DNA of 64,000 bases from Rikenellaceae bacterium (GCA_015059905.1 SUZN01000006.1:124001-188000), one strand, 5' to 3'. Shown: positions 8,370-16,653, numbered from the stretch's first letter. A program made the numbers and translations. The notes: generated from the sequence alone by a model not told the origin.

Positions 8370-9548
8370 TTACTTTACGAAACGACTCTTAACACGCTCG
8401 GCAGCCTCCGCCAGACGCTCGGCAGGCATGCAGAGTGAGATACGGATATACTTCGTACCCTCCGAGCCGAAGATACCGCCAGGAGTGACAAATACGTCGC
8501 ACTCGTTGAGCACCTTGTCAGAGAATGCGAAGCAGTCGCCCTCGAAATCCTTTGGCATAGCGGCCCATACGAACAGACCTGCCTGACCCTTTACATAGTC
8601 GCAACCAAGTGCATCCAAGAGTGCGTAGCCGTGAGCCTCACGCTCGTAGTATGTCTTGTTAAGCTCGTCAAACCACTCCATACCGAGCGACAATGCCTCG
8701 GCAGCCGCAGCCTGCACAGGGAAGAACATACCAGAGTCCATATTTGACTTAAAGCGGAGGATGTCGCTCAAGATGTCGGCACGACCTGCCACAACACCTA
8801 CTCGCCAGCCTGCCATTGAGTGACCCTTACTTGTTGAGTTCATCTCGATAGCTACGTCCCAAGCGCCAGGGATAGAGAGGATAGAGAGCTGGAGGTTGTT
8901 TCTCACGAAGCTGTATGGGTTGTCGTGTACCAACAGAATGTTATGCTTGCCAGCGAAGGCAACCAACTTCTCAAACAACTCTACCGTTGGGTGTGTTCCC
9001 GTAGGCATATTTGGGTAATTGACAAACATCAACTTAACCTTGCTCAAATCCTCCTTCTCAATCTCCTCGAAGTTAGGATAAAAGCCGTTCTCGGCGTTAA
9101 GACGATACTCCAGCACCTCGCCACCAGCCAGCGTAACAGCTGCGCGGTAAGTAGGGTAGCCTGGGTTTGGTACCAACACCTTGTCACCCTCGTCGAGGAA
9201 TGCCATACAGATGTGCATAATACCCTCCTTTGAGCCGAGCAATGGCAACACCTCGCCCTTTGGGTCGAGCTTTACATTGTACCACTTCTCATACCAATCG
9301 GCATAAGCCTTACGCAACAGCTCGCTACCGTTGTAAGGCTGATAGGCGTGTACGTCAGGGCGCTGTGCCTCCTTTGCCAAGCGGTCAATCACCGCCTGTG
9401 CTGGTGGCATATCTGGGCTGCCGATGCCGAGTGAAATGATGTCACGACCCGCCTTGCGAAGCTCTGCAATCTCGCGGTTCTTCTTTGAAAAGTAGTACTC
9501 CTTGATGCTATCCATACGGTGCGAAGGAGTGATTGTTACCTTTGCCAT
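8370..9548 (-). CDS. Class I/II aminotransferase, probably aromatic or prephenate/DAP type
   Basis: A 392-residue PLP enzyme with GIGSPDMPP near the start, NYPNMPTGT, HDNPYSF and the lysine motif STSKGHSMAGWRVG. It resembles the LL-diaminopimelate-type aminotransferase subgroup, but its place between pheA and tyrA in the attenuated operon argues for the last step of Phe/Tyr synthesis (amino transfer to phenylpyruvate and hydroxyphenylpyruvate). That assignment is inferred from context. Confidence 0.85.
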   Translation of the reverse strand: MAKVTITPSHRMDSIKEYYFSKKNREIAELRKAGRDIISLGIGSPDMPPAQAVIDRLAKEAQRPDVHAYQPYNGSELLRKAYADWYEKWYNVKLDPKGEVLPLLGSKEGIMHICMAFLDEGDKVLVPNPGYPTYRAAVTLAGGEVLEYRLNAENGFYPNFEEIEKEDLSKVKLMFVNYPNMPTGTHPTVELFEKLVAFAGKHNILLVHDNPYSFVRNNLQLSILSIPGAWDVAIEMNSTSKGHSMAGWRVGVVAGRADILSDILRFKSNMDSGMFFPVQAAAAEALSLGMEWFDELNKTYYEREAHGYALLDALGCDYVKGQAGLFVWAAMPKDFEGDCFAFSDKVLNECDVFVTPGGIFGSEGTKYIRISLCMPAERLAEAAERVKSRFVK

Positions 9549-9591
9549 AGTTGTGTTTTTGTTTTTAGTTAATATTTATTGTTAATTTTCT

Positions 9592-10404
9592 CTATTTTCC
9601 ATTGCGATATACGCCATAGACGTGTATCTCCTCCGTTACGGAGTGCAGTCGGTCGAGGTTGCGGATGTAGTCATCCAGGCACTTGAACTCCAGGTCGATG
9701 TGGAACATATAGTGCCAGGGCTCGCTCGGAATTGGGTATGACTGCAACTTCGAGAGGTTGATACCCTCCAGCACACTCAACGCACGCAACAGTGAGCCCT
9801 CCTCGTGGTTGGTCTTGAAGTATAGCGAAGCCTTGTTCGCCCCCTCGTCCATATTGTGGTCATAGCGCTTGAGCACCATAAAACGGGTGTAGTTGCTCTT
9901 GTTGGTGTTAATCTCGGGAGCGATAATCTTCAGCCCGTAAATCTCTGCCGCCAGCTCGCTTGCGATGGCTGCCGTATGGCGCAGACCCTTCTCGGCGATA
10001 TGCTGTGCGCTCAAGGCTGTATCCTCACTCTCGATGAGTTTCCAAGGGTGCTCATCAAGGTATTCGATGCACTGCAACAGAGCCATCGAGTGTGACTCCA
10101 CCTCTTGGATATCCTCCAGCTCCACGTCGGGTAGCACCATCAAATTCTGCTTGATAGGCAGATAGACCTCGCCAGCTACCTGCAAATTCTCATCCTGCAA
10201 GATGCTGTAATTGGGGATGATAGAGCCTGCGATGGAGTTCTCAATCGCCATCAGTCCCATATCCGCACGACCACTCTTTACAGCTGTTGCCACTTGACGG
10301 AACGTGTCGCAGGGGAGTATCTCAATGCGGTCGCTGCCGAAGTATTGGTTGGCGGCGATATGGTGGAAGCTGGCCTGGTAACCTTGTATTGCAATTTTTA
10401 GCAT
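9592..10404 (-). CDS. pheA: Prephenate dehydratase with ACT domain
   Basis: Converts prephenate to phenylpyruvate. Residues 1-180 are the dehydratase domain, with the catalytic TRF motif at 173-175 (NYTRFMVLKR). Residues about 195-265 form an ACT regulatory domain. The classical Phe-binding ESRP motif is replaced by LQSYPIP (220-226), so feedback behaviour may differ. The length of 270 is normal for a monofunctional enzyme. It is the first structural gene after the leader peptide and attenuator. Confidence 0.92.
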   Translation of the reverse strand: MLKIAIQGYQASFHHIAANQYFGSDRIEILPCDTFRQVATAVKSGRADMGLMAIENSIAGSIIPNYSILQDENLQVAGEVYLPIKQNLMVLPDVELEDIQEVESHSMALLQCIEYLDEHPWKLIESEDTALSAQHIAEKGLRHTAAIASELAAEIYGLKIIAPEINTNKSNYTRFMVLKRYDHNMDEGANKASLYFKTNHEEGSLLRALSVLEGINLSKLQSYPIPSEPWHYMFHIDLEFKCLDDYIRNLDRLHSVTEEIHVYGVYRNGK

Positions 10405-10411
10405 ATCCTAA

Positions 10412-10447
10412 TTAAAAAATCCCAACCGCACGCATACGGTCAGGATT
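10412..10447 (-). terminator. Attenuator (intrinsic terminator) of the aromatic operon
   Basis: On the minus strand an 11-pair stem (10437-10447 with 10418-10428, including two G-U pairs) with an 8-base loop is followed by a run of T, just before the pheA ATG at 10404. The 5' arm contains CCTGACCG (10437-10444), which is also fully complementary to CGGTCAGG inside the leader peptide gene (10489-10496). The two pairings exclude each other, which is the architecture of a transcription attenuator. Confidence 0.9.
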
Positions 10448-10474
10448 GTTAATATACTATATGAAGCCTCTTCA

Positions 10475-10540
10475 TTAGCACACGACAACCTGACCGCTCG
10501 TGCGGTAATAGTAAAATCGCTTATAAAAGAAGAAACCCAT
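10475..10540 (-). CDS. Aromatic-amino-acid leader peptide (pheA operon leader)
   Basis: A 21-codon open frame beginning ATG at 10540 and ending TAA at 10475. The peptide starts MGFFFYKRFYYYRTSG and has eight Phe/Tyr codons in its first twelve, in two blocks (codons 3-6 and 9-12). It begins about 20 bases after the predicted transcription start. If charged tRNA-Phe or tRNA-Tyr is scarce the ribosome should stall on these codons, leaving 10489-10496 free to pair with 10437-10444 and block the terminator. A ribosome that reaches the stop codon would cover that segment and let the terminator form. Too short for routine gene calling, but the match of codons, structures and downstream genes is strong. 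Confidence 0.92.
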   Translation of the reverse strand: MGFFFYKRFYYYRTSGQVVVC

Positions 10541-10568
10541 ATCAAGTCTGTTAATTAAATTTCGACTA

Positions 10569-10600
10569 CAAATATATCATAAATGGTCGATATAACAAAA
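10569..10600 (-). promoter_or_regulatory. Promoter of the aromatic operon
   Basis: Minus strand TTTTG (10596-10600), a 19-base spacer and TATATTTG (10569-10576) match the Bacteroidetes -33/-7 consensus. The predicted start near 10562 gives a leader of about 158 bases before pheA. Confidence 0.8.
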
Positions 10601-10623
10601 TTTTATTCAAAAAATGTAGTGAT

Positions 10624-11271
10624 TTACTCAACATATTTTACAACCTCCTTGTTGCGAGGGCGAGCCGCAGGCTCCTCGTCTGCATAGCCAACGCCTACGC
10701 AAAGCAGTAACTTGTAACCCTCACTCAAGCCCAGCGACTGAAGAAATGGAGCGCCAGCCTCTGTGGAGAAGAATCCCAAAGGACCCATCATCACAATCGA
10801 GCCCAAGCCTAACGACTTGGCAGAGAGTACCATATTGCCCGCCATCAAGCCGCAATCAACCTGTGTGCAAGGTCCTGGTTTGTGGGCGATGAAAATTACG
10901 GCTGGTGCGTTGCGGAATACGTTTTTCAGCTGTGGGTCCTCAAACTGCTTCGCCATAGGAGTACCCTCCGCAGCCTTACGCTGTGCCTCGGTGACGCTCT
11001 TCAGCCACTCTGGATTATCCACGATGCGCACCTCCCACTGCTGGGCGTTCATTCCGTTTGGGGCGTTGATGCCGCACTCGGCAATCTGGTTGAGCAGTTC
11101 GCGTGGCACCGCCTGGTCAGTATATTTGCGGATGCTTCGTCGCGACATAATAGTTTCAATCACAGGGTTCTGACCCTCCGCACAACACTCCTTCTCGCAA
11201 GCCTGCTCCGCCTTCTGACAGCAGCTTGTCGCAATAATCAATGCAATCGCTGCAAAAAATAGTTTTTTCAT
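10624..11271 (-). CDS. Nitroreductase-family protein with lipoprotein signal
   Basis: A 215-residue flavin oxidoreductase of the nitroreductase fold. After the signal, the core begins IETIMSRRSIRKYTDQAVP (FMN phosphate-binding arginines), followed by INAPNGMNAQQWEVRIV and a late glycine-rich segment GSIVMMGPLGFF. Uniquely for this mostly cytoplasmic family, the N-terminus is a lipoprotein signal peptide, IIATSC at about residues 12-17, so it should be anchored in the periplasm or outer surface. The substrate and electron donor are unknown. It appears to be monocistronic. Confidence 0.82.
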   Translation of the reverse strand: MKKLFFAAIALIIATSCCQKAEQACEKECCAEGQNPVIETIMSRRSIRKYTDQAVPRELLNQIAECGINAPNGMNAQQWEVRIVDNPEWLKSVTEAQRKAAEGTPMAKQFEDPQLKNVFRNAPAVIFIAHKPGPCTQVDCGLMAGNMVLSAKSLGLGSIVMMGPLGFFSTEAGAPFLQSLGLSEGYKLLLCVGVGYADEEPAARPRNKEVVKYVE

Positions 11272-11362
11272 ATTGTTTCGGTTTTAAGATTCCTAATTAT
11301 TAAGATGAAAGAGCAAAGATGAAAGAGCAAAGAGAAAACTGAAATTTTGAATTTTGCCCCTG

Positions 11363-11965
11363 CTACAACTCCTTTGCATCCACAATGCCATTCATCACGG
11401 CGTAGATTGTGAGCCTGCCGATGGACTTCGAGCCTATCTTCTCCATAATGTTGCGGCGGTGGAAGATGACCGTTGGGGTCGAGATGTTGAGCTTGTCGGC
11501 TATCTCCTTGTTGATGAAGCCCTTGATGATGAGCGCCAAAACCTCCTTCTCGCGTTGGGAGAGCAGCTCCGCCTCCTCCTTCTCGGGGCGTGGTGCCGAC
11601 ATCATCGCTGCGTGTGCCGCGCGGTGCATCATCAGCACACCCTTCAACACCTCACGTTCTGGCTGATGCATATTGACCGTGTGAAACTCGGGATGCGAGA
11701 AGTCTCCGCCCTCTGTAAGCACGATGCAACGACGTGCCAGCGGCAGGAAAAAGTTGATGTTGGACTCCACAATCTCGGCGGCGACAAAGTAGTGAACGAC
11801 AAACCCTGCGCCATCATCTTCAAACTCCTCCATCGTGTTGTAGGTAGCAATCTCCACCTCACTCATCAACCCCATAAAAGGAGCGATGTCGGTGAGGATT
11901 GTGCGCATCGCCAGGCAACATAGCGAATTGGGATGCAGAATGGCTATTTGTGGTTTGTTTTGCAT
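11363..11965 (-). CDS. LuxR/NarL-type transcriptional regulator with degenerate receiver
   Basis: A 200-residue regulator. Residues about 134-190 are a LuxR helix-turn-helix (LLSQREKEVLALIIKGF, then NKEIADKLNISTPTV). The N-terminal part has the size of a receiver domain, but the acidic pocket is replaced (ILHPNSLCCLAM in place of a DD pair) and no phospho-acceptor Asp is evident, so classical phosphorylation is unlikely. It is divergently transcribed from the TonB receptor gene, and an inverted repeat (12002-12021) sits between the two start sites, so it probably controls the receptor and itself. Confidence 0.85.
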   Translation of the reverse strand: MQNKPQIAILHPNSLCCLAMRTILTDIAPFMGLMSEVEIATYNTMEEFEDDGAGFVVHYFVAAEIVESNINFFLPLARRCIVLTEGGDFSHPEFHTVNMHQPEREVLKGVLMMHRAAHAAMMSAPRPEKEEAELLSQREKEVLALIIKGFINKEIADKLNISTPTVIFHRRNIMEKIGSKSIGRLTIYAVMNGIVDAKEL

Positions 11966-11973
11966 ATCAACAG

Positions 11974-11981
11974 CAAAGATA
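11974..11981 (-). promoter_or_regulatory. -7 box of the LuxR-type regulator
   Basis: TATCTTTG on the minus strand, 8 bases before the ATG at 11965. Its -33 region falls at about 12001-12003, at the edge of the palindrome at 12002-12021. Confidence 0.65.
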
Positions 11982-12001
11982 ATACATTTTATTTAATCTA
12001 A

Positions 12002-12021
12002 AACTATCATAAGTGATAGTT
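12002..12021. promoter_or_regulatory. Candidate operator palindrome between divergent promoters
   Basis: A perfect inverted repeat AACTATCA-TAAG-TGATAGTT lies in the 117-base gap. It overlaps the TTG (12020-12022) of the receptor promoter and the -33 region of the regulator promoter. This is the expected place for a site bound by the adjacent LuxR-type protein. Confidence 0.65.
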
Positions 12022-12050
12022 GATATATGATTTTGGTTGTACTAATTTTG
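12020..12050 (+). promoter_or_regulatory. Promoter of the TonB receptor gene
   Basis: TTG at 12020-12022, a 20-base spacer and TAATTTTG at 12043-12050. This puts the transcript start near 12055 and rules out the upstream in-frame ATG at 12020 as the translation start. Confidence 0.7.
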
Positions 12051-12082
12051 CAATGCGAAAAAATCAAATAAATTTTTATTAT

Positions 12083-14374
12083 ATGAAGAGACTTTTTACA
12101 CTAGTATCATCTCTGATAATAGCCTCGGTAGCATTTGCTGCTGTTGAACCTGCTGACACTACACGCCATATCGTGGTGGATGATGTGAGCATTATCGCCT
12201 CGGCGCCCAAGCAGCATTTTGGACTATCAAAAGAGCCTATCTCGTCGAGTGTGGCAAACCTTTCGCTGCTGGAGCGTGAGGGTATCACATCGGTGAAGCA
12301 GCTCTCGGCTATGATGCCCAACTTCTATCAGCCCGACTACGGCTCACGTATGACCTCGTCAATCTATGTGCGTGGTTTCGGTGCGCGTATCGACCAGCCT
12401 GTAATCGGTATGACCGTTGATGGAGTCCCTTATCTTAACAAGAACAACTACGATTTCGAGATGGCTGACGTGGCTCGCGTGGAGCTGTTGCGCGGTCCGC
12501 AGAGTACGCTTTATGGTCGTAACACGATGGGCGGTCAGATGAATATCTACACCCTCTCGCCTCTGCACTATGAGGGCTTGCGAGGTGCTGTGGAGTATGG
12601 CACAGGCAACTCGCTGCGTGCGAAGTTGAATTTATACGACCGCGCGAGCGACAAGTTTGCATACTCGGTTGGTGGTTACTATTCTCGTACCGATGGTTTC
12701 TTCGACAACGCCTTCGATGGCAGCGATGTCGATTGGGGCGAGAACGCGGGTGGTCGCGTGCGTACCATCTGGCAGATGGGTCGCGGCTGGTCGATGGATA
12801 ACGTGGCTTCGTTTGGCTATAATTATGAGGGTGGTTATGCTTATGCGCCTTATGATGTAGAGAAGGATGAGATGGGCGATGTAAACTACAACTCACCAAG
12901 CCGTTATATGCGCTACAACTTCAGCGATGGTCTTGTCATCTCGCACACGGGCGAGGAGTATAAGTTTACCGCAACTACCTCATATCAGTTTATGCACGAC
13001 AGAATGCGAATGGATAACGACCTTACGCCATCCTCAATCTTTACGCTTATGCAGGAGCAGAAGGAGCACGCCTTTACCGAGGATATTGTTCTGCGAACAA
13101 ACGACTCGTCGCGTCGCTGGCAGTGGGTTACGGGCGCTTACGGTTTCTATAAAAAGATTGATATGAGTGCCCCCGTAAACATCTTGCAGGATGGTATGAA
13201 GTCGCTCATTTTGGGTAATATGCCTGCTCTGTTGCAGTCGTTGCTGCAATTTGACCGTGATGTCTTGTCGGTAGAGAGCAACTTCAATCTACCAACCTAT
13301 GGATTGGCACTCTATCACGAGTCGTCGTTGCGCGCAGGCAAGCGCTGGCGTTTTACTGCGGGTCTGCGACTCGATTATGAGGCTTCGAAGATGGAGTATG
13401 ACAACCTCTCGGAGCTGGGTTACAAGATGGGTGCTATGCGCCCAGGCGCGCCCGAGATGATACCCGATTTCCGCACAGTGAAAGTCCCTTTCCAGGGCGA
13501 GGAGAAGCTCGACTATCTGGAGCTGTTGCCAAAGTTCGCTGTGAACTTCACAACGGGCGTGGGCGATTTGTACGCAACCGTAACACGCGGATATAAGGCG
13601 GGCGGATTCAATACGCAGATTTTCTCTGACATCCTGCAAAATAAACTCAAGGATGCCCTGATGGCTGATGCTATGACTGCTATGGGTCGCCCTTCTGCTC
13701 CCGCAGAGCCATCGCCCTACGATGAGGCATCGGTTACTACATACGACCCTGAGTATAGCTGGAATTATGAGGTGGGTGGTCACCTTCGCTTTGCTGAGGG
13801 TCGTGTTAATCTGGACTTTGCTGCTTTCTGGATTGAGTGTAAGAATCAGCAGCTTACCGTATTCCCTGATGGCTTGACCACAGGTCGTATGATGTCTAAT
13901 GCGGGTGAGTCACGCAGCCGAGGCGTAGAGTTGTCGGCGGCGTGGAATGTGACGGATAACCTCTCGCTATCGGCTAATTATGGATATACCAATGCCAAGT
14001 TTGAGGAGTTTAATGATGGTGTGACTAACTACTCGGGGAACTATCTGCCCTATGCTCCCCAGCACACCTCTTCTGCGGCGCTCTCATACCGTATTCCTGT
14101 GAATTGCGCTGTGCTTGACGATATTACGCTCAATGCCTCTTGGCAGGGTGCAGGCAAGATTTATTGGAACGAAGAGAACACGCTGAAGCAGAATTTCTAC
14201 TCTTTGCTGAACGCATCGGTGGAGCTCCGCAAAGGTGGTTATAAGCTCTCGTTGTGGGGTCGCAACCTTGCCAATACCGATTATTACACCTTCTACTTCA
14301 AGTCGATGGGTAATAACTTTATGAGTCAGGGTAAGCCCTGTCGCTGGGGTGCAACAGTTAGCTTTGCATTATAA
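12083..14374 (+). CDS. TonB-dependent outer-membrane receptor
   Basis: A 763-residue receptor. The start at 12083 gives a signal peptide (MKRLFTLVSSLIIASVAFA) and lies after the promoter. The plug domain follows (GITSVKQLSAMMPNFY, SIYVRGFGARID, VELLRGPQSTLYGRN, with GGQMNIYTLSP), then a long beta-barrel ending in GATVSFAL. There is no N-terminal carboxypeptidase-like extension and no SusD partner, so it belongs with the siderophore, haem or cobalamin type of receptor rather than SusC. The cargo is unknown. A terminator follows at 14413-14438, and the divergent LuxR-type gene is its likely regulator. Confidence 0.9.
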   Translation: MKRLFTLVSSLIIASVAFAAVEPADTTRHIVVDDVSIIASAPKQHFGLSKEPISSSVANLSLLEREGITSVKQLSAMMPNFYQPDYGSRMTSSIYVRGFGARIDQPVIGMTVDGVPYLNKNNYDFEMADVARVELLRGPQSTLYGRNTMGGQMNIYTLSPLHYEGLRGAVEYGTGNSLRAKLNLYDRASDKFAYSVGGYYSRTDGFFDNAFDGSDVDWGENAGGRVRTIWQMGRGWSMDNVASFGYNYEGGYAYAPYDVEKDEMGDVNYNSPSRYMRYNFSDGLVISHTGEEYKFTATTSYQFMHDRMRMDNDLTPSSIFTLMQEQKEHAFTEDIVLRTNDSSRRWQWVTGAYGFYKKIDMSAPVNILQDGMKSLILGNMPALLQSLLQFDRDVLSVESNFNLPTYGLALYHESSLRAGKRWRFTAGLRLDYEASKMEYDNLSELGYKMGAMRPGAPEMIPDFRTVKVPFQGEEKLDYLELLPKFAVNFTTGVGDLYATVTRGYKAGGFNTQIFSDILQNKLKDALMADAMTAMGRPSAPAEPSPYDEASVTTYDPEYSWNYEVGGHLRFAEGRVNLDFAAFWIECKNQQLTVFPDGLTTGRMMSNAGESRSRGVELSAAWNVTDNLSLSANYGYTNAKFEEFNDGVTNYSGNYLPYAPQHTSSAALSYRIPVNCAVLDDITLNASWQGAGKIYWNEENTLKQNFYSLLNASVELRKGGYKLSLWGRNLANTDYYTFYFKSMGNNFMSQGKPCRWGATVSFAL

Positions 14375-14412
14375 GGTCTTTGAGGGGCTTCGGCAGAGTT
14401 ATTTATGATAGA

Positions 14413-14445
14413 GCGAGATTGTCGGTTGGCAATCTCGCTTTTTTT
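14413..14445 (+). terminator. Terminator of the TonB receptor gene
   Basis: GCGAGATTG (14413-14421) pairs with CAATCTCGC (14430-14438), 8-base loop, then seven T. Confidence 0.88.
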
Positions 14446-14460
14446 GAGGTTATAACAACG

Positions 14461-14486
14461 AAAAAAGGGACTCGAAAGTCCCTTTT
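14461..14486 (-). terminator. Terminator of the GH76 gene
   Basis: Perfect 10-pair stem (14463-14472 with 14477-14486) with a CGAA tetraloop; on the minus strand it ends in a run of T. It directly follows the GH76 stop codon. Confidence 0.85.
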
Positions 14487-14502
14487 CTTTTATCTGTTAT
14501 GC

Positions 14503-15768
14503 CTACTCCTCTGGTGGGAACAACAGCATCAGCGCTGGAATACCCGAAGCCTCGTAAGAATCCACATTCTCATAGCGGGCGGTGCGCTTGTGATACTCGC
14601 CGTCGATGATGTTGCGAGCCTTGTCGCGGTTTGCCCAGCCTGTCGTGATATTCTTCTTAAGGAATGGCAGATACTGAGTCTGACCGCAGTCATAGACCAG
14701 AATAGCCATATACTGTGCGAAGATAGCGGTGTAGATGCCCTGCTCGATACCCGCCTCAAATGGCAGCAGACCGTGCTTTGCCGACATAGCGCCACAACTG
14801 TAATCGGCAGCCTTGATGGCGTTGTCGAGGTAGTGCTTATCTCCAGTCTTGAGGTACAACATAGCTGACGAACCGATAAATGTTGCCTGGTTGTAGATAT
14901 GTGTTTTCCAGTCGGGGCGACCCTCGCCGTGACGGCTGTCGGCGATGCGACCTGTCTTGGGGTCAAAGAGGTTCTTCTCACCCCACGCATAAATCTCCTT
15001 CGCCATCTTCAGGTAGCTCTCCTTGGTCTGGTAGAGTGGCTTGTCGCCTGTGGGCTCCTTGCGGTCGGCAGGCACATTGTTGTGCAGAATCATCGCAGCG
15101 CATACCGTTGGGAAGTTGATACACGCCATCTTGCCGTGTGATGACTCATTTGGCTTTGGGTTCTGAATAGGCCACCAGCGCCAGAACATTCCGCCCTTCT
15201 TCTCGTCATAAGAGCCGTTGTCGCCCACGATGTCAGAGCCGTACCATACGCGTGAGAAGCTCTCCTCCGAGTAGCGCAGGAAGTCCTCGTCGCCGAAGAA
15301 CTCATAACCACGAGCCAGCGAGATTGTCCACCACATAATATCATCGTAGATAAACCAACCAGTGTTCTCGTTGTTGTCGTGGAAGTTGAAACCTGTATAG
15401 TGCTTGCGGTTGCCGTTGTAAATCTTATCCACAAGGCTGCGATACTTCACCGCGCGCTCCTTGTCGCCCACTTTCTCGGCAAGGCGGCAGGCATCCATCG
15501 CCATATTCCAATACATTGGCTGACACCATATTGCAGCTGCACCGTTGAAACGGTCCTTGGCGCGGGCGAAGGTGTTGTCGTGCTTGTAGATGTACTTCTT
15601 TGTATCGAGGAATATGTTGTTAAAGCCCTCGTATGCAGCCCATACATCCGCCATCGTATATTGGCTCTTGTCGGGTTGTGGGGCAGGCTGATTGGTTGTC
15701 TCCTCGGCATTGCAAACGGCTACCGACATTGCGCAGAGTAGGGTAGCAAGCAAAATAATCTTTCTCAT
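14503..15768 (-). CDS. Secreted GH76-family glycoside hydrolase (alpha-1,6-mannanase type)
   Basis: A 421-residue exported enzyme with signal peptide MRKIILLATLLCAMSVAVCNA. The GH76 signature is the paired Asp in WFIYDDIMWWTISLARGYE (about 142-143), inside an alpha/alpha toroid with repeated Trp/Tyr-rich helices. Known GH76 enzymes cut alpha-1,6-mannan backbones of fungal or bacterial glycans; that substrate is inferred from the family. No SusC/D pair is adjacent. A second, diverged GH76 lies at 54609-55844. Confidence 0.85.
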   Translation of the reverse strand: MRKIILLATLLCAMSVAVCNAEETTNQPAPQPDKSQYTMADVWAAYEGFNNIFLDTKKYIYKHDNTFARAKDRFNGAAAIWCQPMYWNMAMDACRLAEKVGDKERAVKYRSLVDKIYNGNRKHYTGFNFHDNNENTGWFIYDDIMWWTISLARGYEFFGDEDFLRYSEESFSRVWYGSDIVGDNGSYDEKKGGMFWRWWPIQNPKPNESSHGKMACINFPTVCAAMILHNNVPADRKEPTGDKPLYQTKESYLKMAKEIYAWGEKNLFDPKTGRIADSRHGEGRPDWKTHIYNQATFIGSSAMLYLKTGDKHYLDNAIKAADYSCGAMSAKHGLLPFEAGIEQGIYTAIFAQYMAILVYDCGQTQYLPFLKKNITTGWANRDKARNIIDGEYHKRTARYENVDSYEASGIPALMLLFPPEE

Positions 15769-15796
15769 AATCTAACAGTTTTTAAGGTTTACACCC

Positions 15797-15804
15797 CAAA
15801 GATA
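15797..15804 (-). promoter_or_regulatory. -7 box of the GH76 gene
   Basis: TATCTTTG on the minus strand, about 28 bases before the ATG at 15768. The TTG upstream is at a shorter than ideal spacing (16), so only the -7 element is secure. Confidence 0.5.
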
Positions 15805-15822
15805 ATGAATATTTGGATATCA

Positions 15823-15855
15823 AAAAAAATCTGCCGAACAATTTTGCTCGGCAGA
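15823..15855 (-). terminator. Terminator of the fumarate reductase operon
   Basis: TCTGCCGA/TCGGCAGA stem (15830-15837 with 15848-15855) followed on the minus strand by a run of T, 25 bases after the frdB stop. Confidence 0.88.
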
Positions 15856-15879
15856 CTCTTTATAAATAAAGGTAAAGCT

Positions 15880-16623
15880 TTAATCCTGCAACTTCGCAGC
15901 CAGGAACTCGCGGTTCAGGCGTGCGATGTGAGCGATAGAAATCTGCTTTGGACACTGTGCCTGGCAAGCACCTGTGTTAGTACAGTTACCGAAGCCCAGC
16001 TCGTCCATCTTTGCAACCATCGCCTTTGCACGACGTGCGCCCTCTACGCGACCCTGTGGGAGCTTCGCGAGTGAAGATACACGTGCAGCAACGAACAACA
16101 TAGCAGAGCCGTTCTTACAAGTAGCGGCGCAAGCACCACAACCTACGCAAGCTGCTGCGTCCATTGACTCGTCAGCGTCAGCCTTTGGAATAGGAATAGC
16201 GTTGCCATCAGGTACAGAGTTTGTACGAACTGAAACGTAACCACCCGCCTGAAGAATCTCGTCGTAAGCACCACGGTTTACAACCAAGTCCTTGATTACT
16301 GGGAATGCAGCCGAGCGCCAAGGCTCGATAGTGATAGTTGAGCCATCCTTAAACTTACGCATATACATCTGGCAAGTAGTAACGGCCTGTGATGGACCGT
16401 GTGCGTGACCGTTGATGTGCAGTGAGCACATACCGCAGATACCCTCGCGGCAGTCGTGGTCAAATGCTACAGGCTCCTCGCCCTTGTGTACGAGGTCGTT
16501 GTTCAAGATGTCAAGCATCTCGAGGAATGAAGTGTCGGCAGAGATGTTCTCAACCTGATATGTCTTGAACTCGCCCTTCGACTTGGCGTCTTTTTGACGC
16601 CATATCTTTAATGTAAAATTCAT
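15880..16623 (-). CDS. frdB: Fumarate reductase/succinate dehydrogenase iron-sulfur subunit
   Basis: Electron-transfer subunit, 247 residues. The plant-type [2Fe-2S] ligands are in [10 protein letters not shown] plus C84, and the C-terminal half has [12 protein letters not shown] and [15 protein letters not shown] for the remaining clusters. It carries electrons between the flavoprotein and the menaquinol-reactive membrane subunit. It is third in the operon, 30 bases after frdA. In Bacteroidales this enzyme normally works as a fumarate reductase in anaerobic succinate formation; the direction cannot be read from sequence, so the symbol is by analogy. Confidence 0.93.
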   Translation of the reverse strand: MNFTLKIWRQKDAKSKGEFKTYQVENISADTSFLEMLDILNNDLVHKGEEPVAFDHDCREGICGMCSLHINGHAHGPSQAVTTCQMYMRKFKDGSTITIEPWRSAAFPVIKDLVVNRGAYDEILQAGGYVSVRTNSVPDGNAIPIPKADADESMDAAACVGCGACAATCKNGSAMLFVAARVSSLAKLPQGRVEGARRAKAMVAKMDELGFGNCTNTGACQAQCPKQISIAHIARLNREFLAAKLQD

Positions 16624-16653
16624 TGTGTTCTAAAATTAAAGTTTAACGTCAAA

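Noticed and set aside
12020..12082. Upstream in-frame ATG for the TonB receptor
   Set aside because: It lies inside the promoter; the signal peptide begins at 12083.
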